Assembly (NCBI RefSeq): GCF_002631185.1
Contig: NZ_PDNU01000006.1
Coordinates: 92,940-156,939, forward strand
Source: Teichococcus rhizosphaerae
GTDB taxonomy: Bacteria; Pseudomonadota; Alphaproteobacteria; Acetobacterales; Acetobacteraceae
Length of the DNA: 64,000 bases
Direction of reading: 5' to 3'
Of the stretch, positions 1-9,277 are shown piece after piece (position 1 is the first letter of the stretch; each line of letters starts with the position of its first letter). The notes below the pieces were generated by a model. That model was given only the letters and a program-made list of their open reading frames with translations. It was not told where the DNA came from and made no database searches. Position numbers and translations under genes: made by a program.

Positions 1-1
1 T

Positions 2-172
2 GCCCGCAAGATGGCCGCCAAGCTCCAGGCCATGGGCCATGACGCATGGTTCTACGAGCCCGAGGCGGGCGGGCACGGCTATGGCAAGGACAATGGCGAG
101 GTCGCGAGCTTCTCGGCCCTGGGCGCCGCCTTCCTGCGCCGGGCCATCGGCTGGGACCCGGAAGCGGGCTGA
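2..172 (+). CDS. Prolyl oligopeptidase family (S9) serine peptidase, C-terminal fragment
   Basis: Only the last 56 residues are inside the window; the 5' part lies upstream. The fragment has the motif GGHGYGKDN, which matches the region around the catalytic His of S9 prolyl oligopeptidases, followed by the usual closing helix (SFSALGAAFLRRAIGW). The Ser and Asp of the triad are outside the window. The family cleaves after proline in short peptides. The gene converges on the minus-strand DUF2165-like gene, whose stop codon lies 6 bases away. Family assignment rests on this C-terminal motif alone. Confidence 0.7.
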   Translation, partial: ARKMAAKLQAMGHDAWFYEPEAGGHGYGKDNGEVASFSALGAAFLRRAIGWDPEAG

Positions 173-178
173 GGCGGC

Positions 179-718
179 TCAGCCCGGCGGCGGCGGGCCG
201 GCCCTGCCGGGTCCGCCGCCGCCGAAGCTCTCCGGCAGCACCACATAGAGGGTGACGAGCAGGAGGGTGGTGGTGAAGCGGAAGGACGCTTCCTGCCCGT
301 TCCAGCTGGCCGATTGCCACATCAGGAACCATTCCCCGCCCAGCACCTGGAAGCCCAGGAACCAGACCAGGAAGCCGAGCGCGGCGCCGAGCTGTGCCCA
401 GCCCTTGGCCGCGGCGAAGCCCGGGCCGCGCAGCCCGCGGGCCATCAGCAGCGCGGCGGCGGCGTAGGCCAGGCCGGTCAGCGCCTCGCCCAGGATGATG
501 AGCAGGTAGCCGGCATGCCACAGCGCCGGCGTGGTGATGGCGCGGTGGCGCAGCGCAGTGTCGGGGAAGGTCGTGTCCATGCTCAGCACATGCGCCACGA
601 AGGCGAAGTTCGAGCCGTAATCGACCAGATTGTTCCAGGCCACCAGCAGGGCGAAGGCGGCGAGCCCCGCCACCATGGCGAGCTTGGAGAATCGCGCGAG
701 GAAAAGCGGCAGGGGCAT
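179..718 (-). CDS. DUF2165-like small integral membrane protein
   Basis: This 179-residue protein has about four hydrophobic segments, the first at residues 8-30 (FSKLAMVAGLAAFALLVAWN). The overall pattern, including the motif WNNLVDYGSNFAFVAHVLSM, resembles the DUF2165 family of predicted small membrane proteins, whose function is unknown. The start MPLPLF was chosen because the frame also stays open upstream through the cold-shock gene, where it is only a shadow. The C-terminus is a Gly/Pro-rich tail. The cold-shock gene lies 44 bases upstream on the same strand. Confidence 0.65.
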   Translation of the reverse strand: MPLPLFLARFSKLAMVAGLAAFALLVAWNNLVDYGSNFAFVAHVLSMDTTFPDTALRHRAITTPALWHAGYLLIILGEALTGLAYAAAALLMARGLRGPGFAAAKGWAQLGAALGFLVWFLGFQVLGGEWFLMWQSASWNGQEASFRFTTTLLLVTLYVVLPESFGGGGPGRAGPPPPG

Positions 719-762
719 GCTGACAGCCGGGTGGCGTCGGCCCGCCCCTGTCCGCGCCGGAA

Positions 763-966
763 TCAGAGCGGCTTGAGGTTGGTGGCGGCCGCCTTGCCGC
801 GCTCCATCGCCACGTCGTAGCTGACCTTCTGGTTCTCGTTCAGCCCCTGGAGGCCGGCCTTCTGCACGGCGGTGATGTGGACGAACACGTCCTTGCCGCC
901 ATCGGAGGGGACGATGAAGCCGAAGCCCTTGGTCGCGTTGAACCACTTCACGGTGCCAGTCGCCAT
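763..966 (-). CDS. CspA-family cold-shock protein
   Basis: This 67-residue protein is a single cold-shock domain. It carries both nucleic-acid-binding motifs, RNP1 (KGFGFI, residues 13-18) and RNP2 (VFVH, residues 27-30). The family binds single-stranded RNA and DNA, melts secondary structure and helps transcription antitermination and translation. A strong ribosome-binding site (AAGGAGT) precedes the ATG. A perfect TTGACA box about 160 bases upstream suggests a long 5' untranslated region, which is common for this family. Several paralogues usually exist per genome, so no specific csp letter is assigned. Confidence 0.93.
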   Translation of the reverse strand: MATGTVKWFNATKGFGFIVPSDGGKDVFVHITAVQKAGLQGLNENQKVSYDVAMERGKAAATNLKPL

Positions 967-1098
967 GCGACGCACTCCTTGTTCGCACTGGCCGGGCAGG
1001 AGCGCCCGAGCCGATAACCCAGCCGGCGTCCGGGGACGGCTTGAAGGGCGACCGGGTCTCCGGAGGCACGGCAAGGCGAGCGGAAGCGTCTGGCCCGG

Positions 1099-1129
1099 AT
1101 AGTGGGGCAGATCGTTAACAGGCTGTCAA
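1099..1129 (-). promoter_or_regulatory. Candidate promoter of the cold-shock gene
   Basis: On the minus strand there is a perfect -35 box TTGACA (plus-strand 1124-1129) with a weaker CACTAT at 1099-1104, 19 bases apart. It would give a 5' untranslated region of roughly 125 nt. The -10 match and spacing are poor, so only the -35 box is convincing. Confidence 0.3.
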
Positions 1130-1164
1130 CGCAAACCGGCATGCCTGGCGCCGGCCGCGCAACG

Positions 1165-1193
1165 AAAAAGGGGCGGCCCCTGCGGGCCGCCCC
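1165..1193 (-). terminator. Rho-independent terminator of groES-groEL
   Basis: Read on the minus strand, a perfect 10-bp GC stem (GGGGCGGCCC / GGGCCGCCCC) with a 4-nt loop is followed by five T residues. It sits 45 bases after the groEL stop codon and is the expected end of the operon. Confidence 0.88.
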
Positions 1194-1238
1194 CTCATCG
1201 TCTCAGGCTCTGCGGGAGAACCCTGATCCCTGGCGGGA

Positions 1239-2885
<1,647 letters not shown>

Positions 2886-2932
2886 CTACCTCGTCTGATC
2901 TGTTGGGAAAGGATGGGGTCCGCAGGCCGAGA

Positions 2933-3223
2933 TCAGGCCGCGATCACGCCCATCAGGTCGGATTCCTTCATGATCAGGAGCTCTTCGCCGCTGATCTTGA
3001 CCTCGGTGCCGGACCACTTGCCGAACAGGACGCGGTCGCCGACCTTCACGTCCAGGGCGACGACGACGCCCTGCTCGTTGCGCGCGCCGGAACCGACGGC
3101 GACGATCTCGCCTTCCATCGGCTTCTCCTTGGCGGTGTCGGGGATGATGATCCCACCCGCCGTCTTCTCCTCGGCGGTCAGCCGGCGGACGACGACGCGG
3201 TCATGCAGCGGACGAAACTTCAT
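2933..3223 (-). CDS. groES: Co-chaperonin GroES (10 kDa)
   Basis: This 96-residue protein is the lid of the GroEL chamber. It starts [14 protein letters not shown], typical of GroES, and has the mobile loop that docks on GroEL ([17 protein letters not shown], about residues 19-35) and a closing KESDLMGVI segment. A purine-rich ribosome-binding site (AGGAG) precedes the ATG. It is the first gene of the groESL operon, under a sigma70-type promoter flanked by two CIRCE inverted repeats. Confidence 0.98.
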   Translation of the reverse strand: MKFRPLHDRVVVRRLTAEEKTAGGIIIPDTAKEKPMEGEIVAVGSGARNEQGVVVALDVKVGDRVLFGKWSGTEVKISGEELLIMKESDLMGVIAA

Positions 3224-3289
3224 TGGCCCTCTCCTGACGCCCTGTGTGGCGCATTCAGCGACGGTTGCCTCGGCCGGCGGGCAAGCCTG

Positions 3290-3316
3290 TTAGCACTCAC
3301 CCCCGGCGAGTGCCAG
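3290..3316. promoter_or_regulatory. CIRCE operator 1 (downstream of the groES -10 box)
   Basis: TTAGCACTC-N9-GAGTGCCAG matches the CIRCE consensus TTAGCACTC-N9-GAGTGCTAA in 16 of 18 arm positions. It overlaps the predicted transcription start of groESL. CIRCE is bound by the heat-shock repressor HrcA, which is not encoded in this window. Confidence 0.9.
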
Positions 3317-3318
3317 AC

Positions 3319-3347
3319 GATCTAGGGAAGTCTCGGCACCGCGTCAA
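3319..3347 (-). promoter_or_regulatory. groESL promoter (sigma70-like)
   Basis: On the minus strand TTGACG (plus 3342-3347) and TAGATC (plus 3319-3324) are separated by exactly 17 bases. The predicted start falls inside CIRCE operator 1, about 90 bases before groES. Base sequence and spacing fit the vegetative sigma factor rather than RpoH. Confidence 0.72.
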
Positions 3348-3354
3348 GCACCAA

Positions 3355-3381
3355 GCAGCACTCTCCTGCGATGAGTGCTAA
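3355..3381. promoter_or_regulatory. CIRCE operator 2 (upstream of the groES -35 box)
   Basis: GCAGCACTC-N9-GAGTGCTAA is a second CIRCE-like repeat. Its right arm is perfect and its left arm matches 7 of 9 positions. It starts 65 bases from operator 1, on the other side of the promoter and nearer to usg, so HrcA bound here could contribute to cooperative repression or affect usg. Confidence 0.75.
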
Positions 3382-3506
3382 CTGCCTGATTGTGAAGGTT
3401 TTTCTTGCAAGGCCGCGGGCCTCCCATGGCATGCTCCGAAGCCCGAGGAGGGGAATCACCACTGGCCCGGCAAGGCCGGGCCGCACCGGAACGGAGACAA
3501 GCGCCC

Positions 3507-3782
3507 ATGCTGCTGCGGGATATCGAGGCCATCGTCCGCATCCCGGACTGGCGGCTGACCACGGCCGAGATCCTCTACCACATGCCCGACCATCCCGGGC
3601 TGCTGCAGAGCTTCGTGTGGCAGAAGGTGGATCACGCGCCGCGCTTTCCCGAGCTGCACCGCTTCCTCGACTTCTGGCAGCGCGAGATCCATGGCCCGCT
3701 GCACTCGGTGCGCGTGGCCTCCGCCGCCCTCACCCGTCCGGCCGAGTTCCGCTACGCCGCCGGGCAGTTCAACCTGCACTGA
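3507..3782 (+). CDS. usg: Usg family protein
   Basis: This 91-residue protein matches the small alphaproteobacterial Usg family (named from its place upstream of trpF), by the conserved segments LTTAEILYHMPDHPGLLQSF, APRFPELHRFLDFW, GPLHSVRVA and the terminal FNLH. Its molecular function is unknown; in other genomes it is often near tryptophan genes, but none are seen here. The start MLLRDIE was chosen because a GGAG element precedes it at a suitable distance; the frame is open further upstream. It is transcribed away from groES and may share the CIRCE region. Confidence 0.85.
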   Translation: MLLRDIEAIVRIPDWRLTTAEILYHMPDHPGLLQSFVWQKVDHAPRFPELHRFLDFWQREIHGPLHSVRVASAALTRPAEFRYAAGQFNLH

Positions 3783-3789
3783 GGCGCGC

Positions 3790-4707
3790 TCACAGCACGG
3801 CCAGCAGCACCGCCAGCGTCGCCACCGAGAGGATGGTGGAGAGCAGCACCGTGGCGCCGGAGCGCTCGGCGCCCGCGGCGTAGCGGCGGGCCAGGAAGAA
3901 GGCGTTGGCGCCGGTCGGCATGCCGGCCGCCAGCACCGCCACGGCCAGCGCCAGCCTCGGCAGGCCGAGCAGCCATCCCGCCAGCCACACCAGCGCCGGC
4001 ATCAGCAGCAGCTTCAGCGCCGAGCAGAGCAGCGCCGAGGGCCAGTCCCGCCGCGCGTCGAAGGCGACCAGGCTGGCGCCGAGGCAGAACAGCGCCACCG
4101 GCGGCCCGGCCATGCCCGTCATCTCCAGGAAGCGCCGCGCCACCGGCGGCACCTCCAGCCCGGACTGGTGGATCACCAGCCCCGCCAGCACGGCCAGCAC
4201 GATCGGGTTCCGCAGCACCGAGAGAAAGGTGGAGCGGGCGATGCCCAGCACCGGCGCCCGCGCATTCTGCGCGATCTCCCCCACCACCGTGCCAAGCGGC
4301 AGCAGGATCAGCGAGTGCAGGCCGAGAATGGCGAGAAGCTGCGCCAGCCCCGCCTGCCCATGGGCGGCGATGACCAGCGGCACGCCGATCATGGCCGTGT
4401 TGCCGAAGGCGGCGTTGAGGGCGAAGGTGCCGCCCTCGTCCAGCTTCATGCGCAGCACCACGCGGCCGAGCAGCAGCGCCAGCGCATAGGCCGCGAGGCA
4501 GCCGGCGAAGAAGGCCAGCGCCGTCGCGCCGCCATCCGGGTGCGGCGTGGTGGCGCCGTTCAGCAGCAGGCAGGGCATGGCGAGGCGGAAGACGAAATCC
4601 GTCATGCCCCGCAGCGCCTCCTCCGAGATCCAGCGGCGGCGCGCGGCGGCATAGCCGATCCCGATCATCGCGAAGATCGGGGCCACGACGTTCAGCAGCA
4701 CGGACAT
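3790..4707 (-). CDS. AEC family transporter (auxin efflux carrier-like)
   Basis: This 305-residue membrane protein has about ten hydrophobic helices and the family hallmarks: an N-terminal VAPIFAMIGIGYAAARRRW segment, and a C-terminal segment MPTGANAFFLARRY, which matches the conserved C-terminal motif of AEC carriers. Bacterial members export or take up organic acids such as malate or malonate; the substrate cannot be read from sequence. An alternative ATG nine codons upstream (4734) exists. It lies 52 bases downstream of gmk on the same strand and converges with usg. Confidence 0.85.
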   Translation of the reverse strand: MSVLLNVVAPIFAMIGIGYAAARRRWISEEALRGMTDFVFRLAMPCLLLNGATTPHPDGGATALAFFAGCLAAYALALLLGRVVLRMKLDEGGTFALNAAFGNTAMIGVPLVIAAHGQAGLAQLLAILGLHSLILLPLGTVVGEIAQNARAPVLGIARSTFLSVLRNPIVLAVLAGLVIHQSGLEVPPVARRFLEMTGMAGPPVALFCLGASLVAFDARRDWPSALLCSALKLLLMPALVWLAGWLLGLPRLALAVAVLAAGMPTGANAFFLARRYAAGAERSGATVLLSTILSVATLAVLLAVL

Positions 4708-4759
4708 GGGGATGCCTTCGCGCGCGGCGGCCATGGCGCGCCGGGCCGCCGCCGCCGGG

Positions 4760-5389
4760 TCACGGGCGCAGCAGGCCGTCGATGAAGCCGGGCAGCCAGG
4801 GCTGCCGCGCCCGGGCGCTGCGCGCGGCATGGATGATGGCGCGCACCTCCGCCACCGTCTCGTGGAAGTCGCTGTTCACCAGCACATGGTCGAAATCGGC
4901 CCAGTGGCTGATCTCGTCGCGCGCGGCCCGCATGCGCCGGGCGATCTCCTCGGCCGGGTCCTGCCCGCGGCCATGCAGGCGCCGCTCCAGCTCCTCGAGG
5001 CTCGGCGGCAGCAGGAACACCCCCACCACGTCGCCCGGCAGCGCCTGGCGCAGCAGGCGGTGGCCCTGCCAGTCGATGTCGAACAGCACGTCGCGCCCCG
5101 CCGCCAGCGCCTCGTCCACCGGCGCGCGCGGCGTGCCGTAGCGGCGGCCGAAGACATGGGCGCTTTCCAGCATCCCGCCCGACGCCTCCATCGCCTCGAA
5201 CTCCGCCACGCTGCGGAAGAAGTAGTGAACCCCCTCCTGCTCGCCCGGGCGCGGCGCGCGGGTGGTGGCGCTCACCGAAAGCCGCAGCTCGGGCTCGCGC
5301 TCGAGCAGGGCGCGGCTGACGGAGGACTTGCCGGCCCCCGAGGGGGCGGAAAGCACGAGGCAGAGCCCGCGCCGGGACATACGGTTCAT
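4760..5389 (-). CDS. gmk: Guanylate kinase
   Basis: This 209-residue enzyme phosphorylates GMP to GDP with ATP in the cytosol. The P-loop SAPSGAGKSS is at residues 14-23, followed by the GMP-binding region (SATTRAPRPGEQEGVHYFF) and DIDWQG. The N-terminal ATG overlaps the stop codon of yicC as ATGA, so translation of the two is probably coupled, as in many proteobacteria. A second in-frame ATG three codons later is an alternative start. Confidence 0.97.
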   Translation of the reverse strand: MNRMSRRGLCLVLSAPSGAGKSSVSRALLEREPELRLSVSATTRAPRPGEQEGVHYFFRSVAEFEAMEASGGMLESAHVFGRRYGTPRAPVDEALAAGRDVLFDIDWQGHRLLRQALPGDVVGVFLLPPSLEELERRLHGRGQDPAEEIARRMRAARDEISHWADFDHVLVNSDFHETVAEVRAIIHAARSARARQPWLPGFIDGLLRP

Positions 5390-6279
5390 TCGACGTTCGC
5401 CGCCTGCTCGCGCAGCCGCTCGATGGCGGCCTTGAGGTCCAGGGAAAGCCGGGTGAGCGCCAGACTGGCCGACTTCGCCCCCAGCGTGTTCGATTCGCGG
5501 CCGAATTCCTGGGTGAGGAATTCAAGCTTCCGCCCCACCGCCTCGGCCGAGGCGAGCAGCGCCCGCGCGGCGCCGAGATGCGCGCCCAGCCGGTCCAGCT
5601 CCTCCCGCACGTCGGATTTCTGCGCCAGCAGCGCCACCTCGGCCGCCAGCCGCTCCTCCGGCACGCGGGTCTCGCCTTCCAGCAGGGCGGCGAGGGCGGC
5701 GGTCAGCCGGGCGCGGTGCGCGGCGGGCTGGGCGGCGGCCTCGGCGGCGGCGGCCTTGCGCAGCGCGGCGATCTCGTCGAGCAGCGCGGAGAGGATGGCG
5801 TGCAGCCGGGCACCCTCGGCGCGGCGGGCCTCGGCCAGCCCGTCCAGCGCCACGGCGAAACCCTCGGCCAGGACGGCATGGCGGGTTTCCAGCTCGGCCT
5901 CGGCCGGCTCCACGGCCTCGGCCCGCAGCACGCCGGGCAGGGCCAGCACCGCCTCGGCGCGCGGGGCCGGGCAGCCGGGGATCTGCGCCGCCACCTCCAG
6001 CGCCAGCCGGATCGCCTGGGCCAGCGCCGCCGGGTCGGGCGTCAGGCGGGGCGCCCGCTCCTCGCGCTTGAGCGTCAGGGTGGCGGAGATGTTGCCGCGC
6101 CTGAATCGGGCCGTCGCGGCGTCGCGCAGCCTCGCCTCCAGCGGGTCCAGCCCGGGAGGCAGGCGGATCCGCACATCCAGTCCGCGCCCATTGACGCTGC
6201 GCAGTTCCCACACGAAACCCGTGCCGTCCGGCAGGGTGCCCGCGTGCCGGGCGAAGCCGGTCATCGACGAGAGAGCCAT
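5386..6279 (-). CDS. yicC: YicC family endoribonuclease-like protein
   Basis: This 297-residue protein starts with the family signature MALSSMTGFAR and ends with the conserved C-terminal block (EFLTQEFGRESNTLGAKS, then LKAAIERLREQAANVE). YicC proteins are reported to be endoribonucleases that act on small RNAs; the role here is inferred from the family. The start is set by the SMTGFAR motif. It lies directly upstream of gmk with an ATGA overlap and is divergent from an SDR gene 39 bases away. Confidence 0.93.
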   Translation of the reverse strand: MALSSMTGFARHAGTLPDGTGFVWELRSVNGRGLDVRIRLPPGLDPLEARLRDAATARFRRGNISATLTLKREERAPRLTPDPAALAQAIRLALEVAAQIPGCPAPRAEAVLALPGVLRAEAVEPAEAELETRHAVLAEGFAVALDGLAEARRAEGARLHAILSALLDEIAALRKAAAAEAAAQPAAHRARLTAALAALLEGETRVPEERLAAEVALLAQKSDVREELDRLGAHLGAARALLASAEAVGRKLEFLTQEFGRESNTLGAKSASLALTRLSLDLKAAIERLREQAANVE

Positions 6280-6318
6280 GCCCGGCCTTCTCTTCCCCTC
6301 CGCGGCAGGATGCAAGGC

Positions 6319-7203
6319 ATGGAAGACACGTCCGGGCGCCAGATCGCACGCAACAAGGGCGCGCCCGACCAGCTCACGGCCGATCAGCTCGCGGTCGACC
6401 AGGTCGCGGTCGACCAGGTCGCGGTCGACCAGGTTGCGGTCACGGGCGCCTCCTCCGGGCTGGGGCGGGCGCTGGCCCTGGCCTGCGCCCGGCCCGGCGC
6501 CACGCTGCACCTGGCCGCCCGCGACGCCGCCCGCCTGGCCGAGACCGCCGCCGCCTGCCGCGCCCGCGGCGCCGGGGTGCGCGAGACGCTGCTCGACGTG
6601 CGCGACGGCGCCGCCTGCGCCGCCTGGATCGACGGCATGCCGGCCATCGGCCTGCTGATCGCCAATGCCGGCATCTCCGGCGGCACGGGCGGCGTGGCCG
6701 AGCCCGCCGGGCAGGTGCGCGCCATCTTCGAGACCAATGTCACCGGCGTGCTGAACACCGCCCTTCCCGCCATGGAGCGCATGGCCGGCCAGACGCCGGG
6801 CGCGGACGGGGTGCGCGGGCGGGTGGCGGTGATCGCCTCGGTGGCCGCCTTCTTCGCGGCGCCGGGGGCGGCCGCCTATTGCGCCAGCAAATCCGCCGTG
6901 CAGCGCTGGGCCGAGGCCACCGACGCCACGGAGCGGCATCGCGGCATCCGGCTGCACGCCGTCTGCCCCGGCTACATCCGCACGCCGATGACGGCGGTGA
7001 ACCGCTTTCCCATGCCGCTGATGCTGGAGCCGGAGGAGGCCGCCCGCCGCACCCTGGCGGGCATCGCGGCGGGGCGCACGCGCATCGCCTATCCCTGGCC
7101 GACCTATGCCATGGCGCGGTTGGCGGGGGCGCTGCCGCTGTGGCTGCAGGCGCTGCTGGCCTCCCGCGTGCCGTCCAAGCCGGTGACGCAGCCGGAGGGC
7201 TGA
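6319..7203 (+). CDS. Short-chain dehydrogenase/reductase with expanded N-terminus
   Basis: This 294-residue NAD(P)-dependent oxidoreductase of the SDR family has TGASSGLG at residues 42-49, NAG at 116-118, and a Ser174/Tyr187/Lys191 active site. The C-terminus has hydrophobic stretches (MARLAGALPLWLQALLA) that may contact membrane. The substrate is unknown. The start was placed after AGGA at 6307-6310; an ATG three codons earlier is possible. Residues 17-41 consist of pentapeptide repeats ending directly in the first Rossmann strand (see the repeat entry). The gene sits on the opposite strand to the surrounding block and interrupts it. Confidence 0.88.
   Translation: MEDTSGRQIARNKGAPDQLTADQLAVDQVAVDQVAVDQVAVTGASSGLGRALALACARPGATLHLAARDAARLAETAAACRARGAGVRETLLDVRDGAACAAWIDGMPAIGLLIANAGISGGTGGVAEPAGQVRAIFETNVTGVLNTALPAMERMAGQTPGADGVRGRVAVIASVAAFFAAPGAAAYCASKSAVQRWAEATDATERHRGIRLHAVCPGYIRTPMTAVNRFPMPLMLEPEEAARRTLAGIAAGRTRIAYPWPTYAMARLAGALPLWLQALLASRVPSKPVTQPEG
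6361..6435 (+). repeat. 15-bp tandem repeat inside the SDR gene (five units)
   Basis: Five consecutive 15-base units encode DQLTA, DQLAV and three DQVAV-type pentapeptides. Units three and four (6391-6420) are identical (GCGGTCGACCAGGTC), unit five differs by one base, and the first two are degenerate. The array is in frame and ends where the nucleotide-binding fold begins. Confidence 0.9.
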
Positions 7204-7220
7204 GTTCCTCCGCGCCGCCC

Positions 7221-8093
7221 TCAGCGGCGGGTGGCCAGCCAGACGCCCAGGAACACCACCGCGCCGCCCAGCGCCACGCGCGGCTCGGGGATCTCCGAGA
7301 GCAGCAAGGCCGCCACCAGCGCGGCGAAGGGCGGCTCCAGATAGCCGACCATGGCCGCCTCCGTGGCGCGGGCGCGGCGCAGCAGCAGCACATAGAGCGA
7401 AAGCGGCACCGCCGAGGCGAAGACCCCCAGCACCACCAGGGAAAGCCAGATGGAGGCCGGCTGGTCGAACCCGCCCGCCGGCCCGAAGGCCAGGCCCAGC
7501 GTGCCGGCGATCAGCACCGCCATCACCTGCTGGCCCATCACCAGATGCGCCGCCTCCTCCGGCCGCGCCCAGCGCATGTAGACGGTGCCGGCGGCATAGG
7601 AGGCGGCGGTGCCCAGCATCAGCAGCGCGGCGCCCAGCGTGGCGCCGCCCGACAGCGCCTGCGGCCCCAGGATCACGGCGATGCCCAGGAAGCCAAGGCC
7701 GAGGCCCAGCGCCATGCGCGGCCCCGGCCGCTCCTCCCGCAACACGAAGAAGGCCATGACGCCCACCAGCAGCGGCGTCGCGGACTGGATCAGCGCCGCC
7801 GGCGCGCTCTCGATGTCGCGCAGCGCGAGCGCGGTCAGCACGTTGGGCAGCCAGCCATTCACCGTGCCGATGACCAGGATGTGCCGCCAGCTCCGCCGCC
7901 CCGGCCAGCGCAGCCAGCCGCGCCACCACAGGAACAGCCCCACCGCCAGCGCGGCGAAGGCACCGCGCGCCGTGGCCAGCGCCAGCGGCGGCATGACCCC
8001 CGCCACATGCCGCATCAGCGGGAAGGAGGAGCCCCACAGCGCCGAGATCAGCAGCAGCTCCGCCCAAAGCCGGGCACGGCTGAGCGGCATCAT
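7221..8093 (-). CDS. DMT superfamily (EamA) transporter
   Basis: This 290-residue membrane protein has two EamA halves of about five helices each, beginning ELLLISALWGSSFPLMRHV, a typical EamA opening. Members export metabolites, amino acids or drugs; no substrate can be named. It converges with the preceding SDR gene (17-base gap) and lies 30 bases downstream of mltG on the same strand. Together with the SDR it separates mltG from yicC-gmk, genes that are often adjacent in related bacteria. Confidence 0.88.
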   Translation of the reverse strand: MMPLSRARLWAELLLISALWGSSFPLMRHVAGVMPPLALATARGAFAALAVGLFLWWRGWLRWPGRRSWRHILVIGTVNGWLPNVLTALALRDIESAPAALIQSATPLLVGVMAFFVLREERPGPRMALGLGLGFLGIAVILGPQALSGGATLGAALLMLGTAASYAAGTVYMRWARPEEAAHLVMGQQVMAVLIAGTLGLAFGPAGGFDQPASIWLSLVVLGVFASAVPLSLYVLLLRRARATEAAMVGYLEPPFAALVAALLLSEIPEPRVALGGAVVFLGVWLATRR

Positions 8094-8123
8094 CGCCGGG
8101 CGCGGCTTACCGGCACGGGGCCG

Positions 8124-9095
8124 TCACGGCCGGCTGCCGCGCTGCCGCTCGATGGCCCGCCAGCGGGCCACGTTGCGGTTGTGCTCCTCCAGCGTGCGGG
8201 CGAAGGCATGGCCGCCGCTGCCATCGGCGACGAAGTAGAGGTCGTCCGTCCGGGCCGGGTTCAGCACGGCGCGCAGCGAATCGAGCCCTGGGCTGGCGAT
8301 CGGCCCCGGCGGCAGGCCACGGATGCGGTAGGTGTTGAAGGGGTGGTCGCGCTCCAGGTCGGCGCGGCTGAGCGGGCGGTCCAGCACCCCGCCATCGGCG
8401 GCGGCATAGGCCACGGTGGGGTCGGATTGCAGCGGCATGTTGCGCCGGAGGCGGTTGATGAACACGCCCGCCACCCGCCCCCGCTCCTCCGGCATCCCCG
8501 TTTCGCGCTCGACGATGGAGGCCAGCACCAGCGCCTCGCGCGGGGAGGCGAGCGGCAGCCCCTCGGCGCGCTCCTTCCACAGCCGCTCAAGCGCCTCGCG
8601 CATGGCGGCGCCGGCGCGGCGCACCACGGCGGCGCGGCTGTCGCCCCAGACATAGGCATAGGTCTCGGGCAGCAGCTCGCCCTCGTCCACCACGGGCACC
8701 GTGCCGGTCAGGCCCTCCGCCTGCTCCAGCAGCGTGGCCATCTGCCGCGCGGTCAGTCCCTCCGGCAGGGTGAGGCGGCGCTGCACGGGGCGGGCGGTGC
8801 GCAGCACCGAAACCACCTCGCGCAGCGAGCCCCGGGCCGGGAACAGGTACTCGCCCGCCCGCAGCGGCCCCTCGCCGCGCGTCAGCCACACCCCGGCCAT
8901 GAAAAGGCGGGGGTCGCCGATGACGCCGCGCTCGGCCAGCAGCGCGCCGATGGCCCCGGTGCCGCCGCCGCGCGGAACGACGATGGCGGTGGGCTCCGGC
9001 AGCGGTCCCGGCGAGAGCCAGGCGTCGCGCGCCCACCAGGCGCCGCCGCCCGCCAGGGCCAGGAGCACCAGCAGCACAGCCAGGAAGATTCGCAT
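8124..9095 (-). CDS. mltG: Endolytic murein transglycosylase MltG
   Basis: This 323-residue protein has one N-terminal membrane helix (residues 3-22) and a YceG-like periplasmic catalytic domain. It cleaves nascent glycan strands and so sets their length at the point of peptidoglycan synthesis. The catalytic Glu is visible as Glu196 in LASIVERETG, and further conserved motifs are LQSDPTVAYA, HPFNTYRIRGLPPGPI and NPARTDDLYFVADG. It lies downstream of fabF (182-base gap) on the same strand, an order found widely in proteobacteria. Confidence 0.95.
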   Translation of the reverse strand: MRIFLAVLLVLLALAGGGAWWARDAWLSPGPLPEPTAIVVPRGGGTGAIGALLAERGVIGDPRLFMAGVWLTRGEGPLRAGEYLFPARGSLREVVSVLRTARPVQRRLTLPEGLTARQMATLLEQAEGLTGTVPVVDEGELLPETYAYVWGDSRAAVVRRAGAAMREALERLWKERAEGLPLASPREALVLASIVERETGMPEERGRVAGVFINRLRRNMPLQSDPTVAYAAADGGVLDRPLSRADLERDHPFNTYRIRGLPPGPIASPGLDSLRAVLNPARTDDLYFVADGSGGHAFARTLEEHNRNVARWRAIERQRGSRP

Positions 9096-9277
9096 GGAAC
9101 AGGCGCCTTTGTCGGATTGGCCGGGCGGGGGCCCGGCGGCGTGGCAAAGGCTGGGGAAGGAAAAGGGCGTCTTCCCCAGGTGGCCGGTCCGCGCGGCGGC
9201 CGGCCCGGCGCGAAAGGCCAGGCCCCTCCGCCGCGTGGGTCCGCCGCCGCGCCGGGAAGGGCGCGGCGGCGGGGTTC

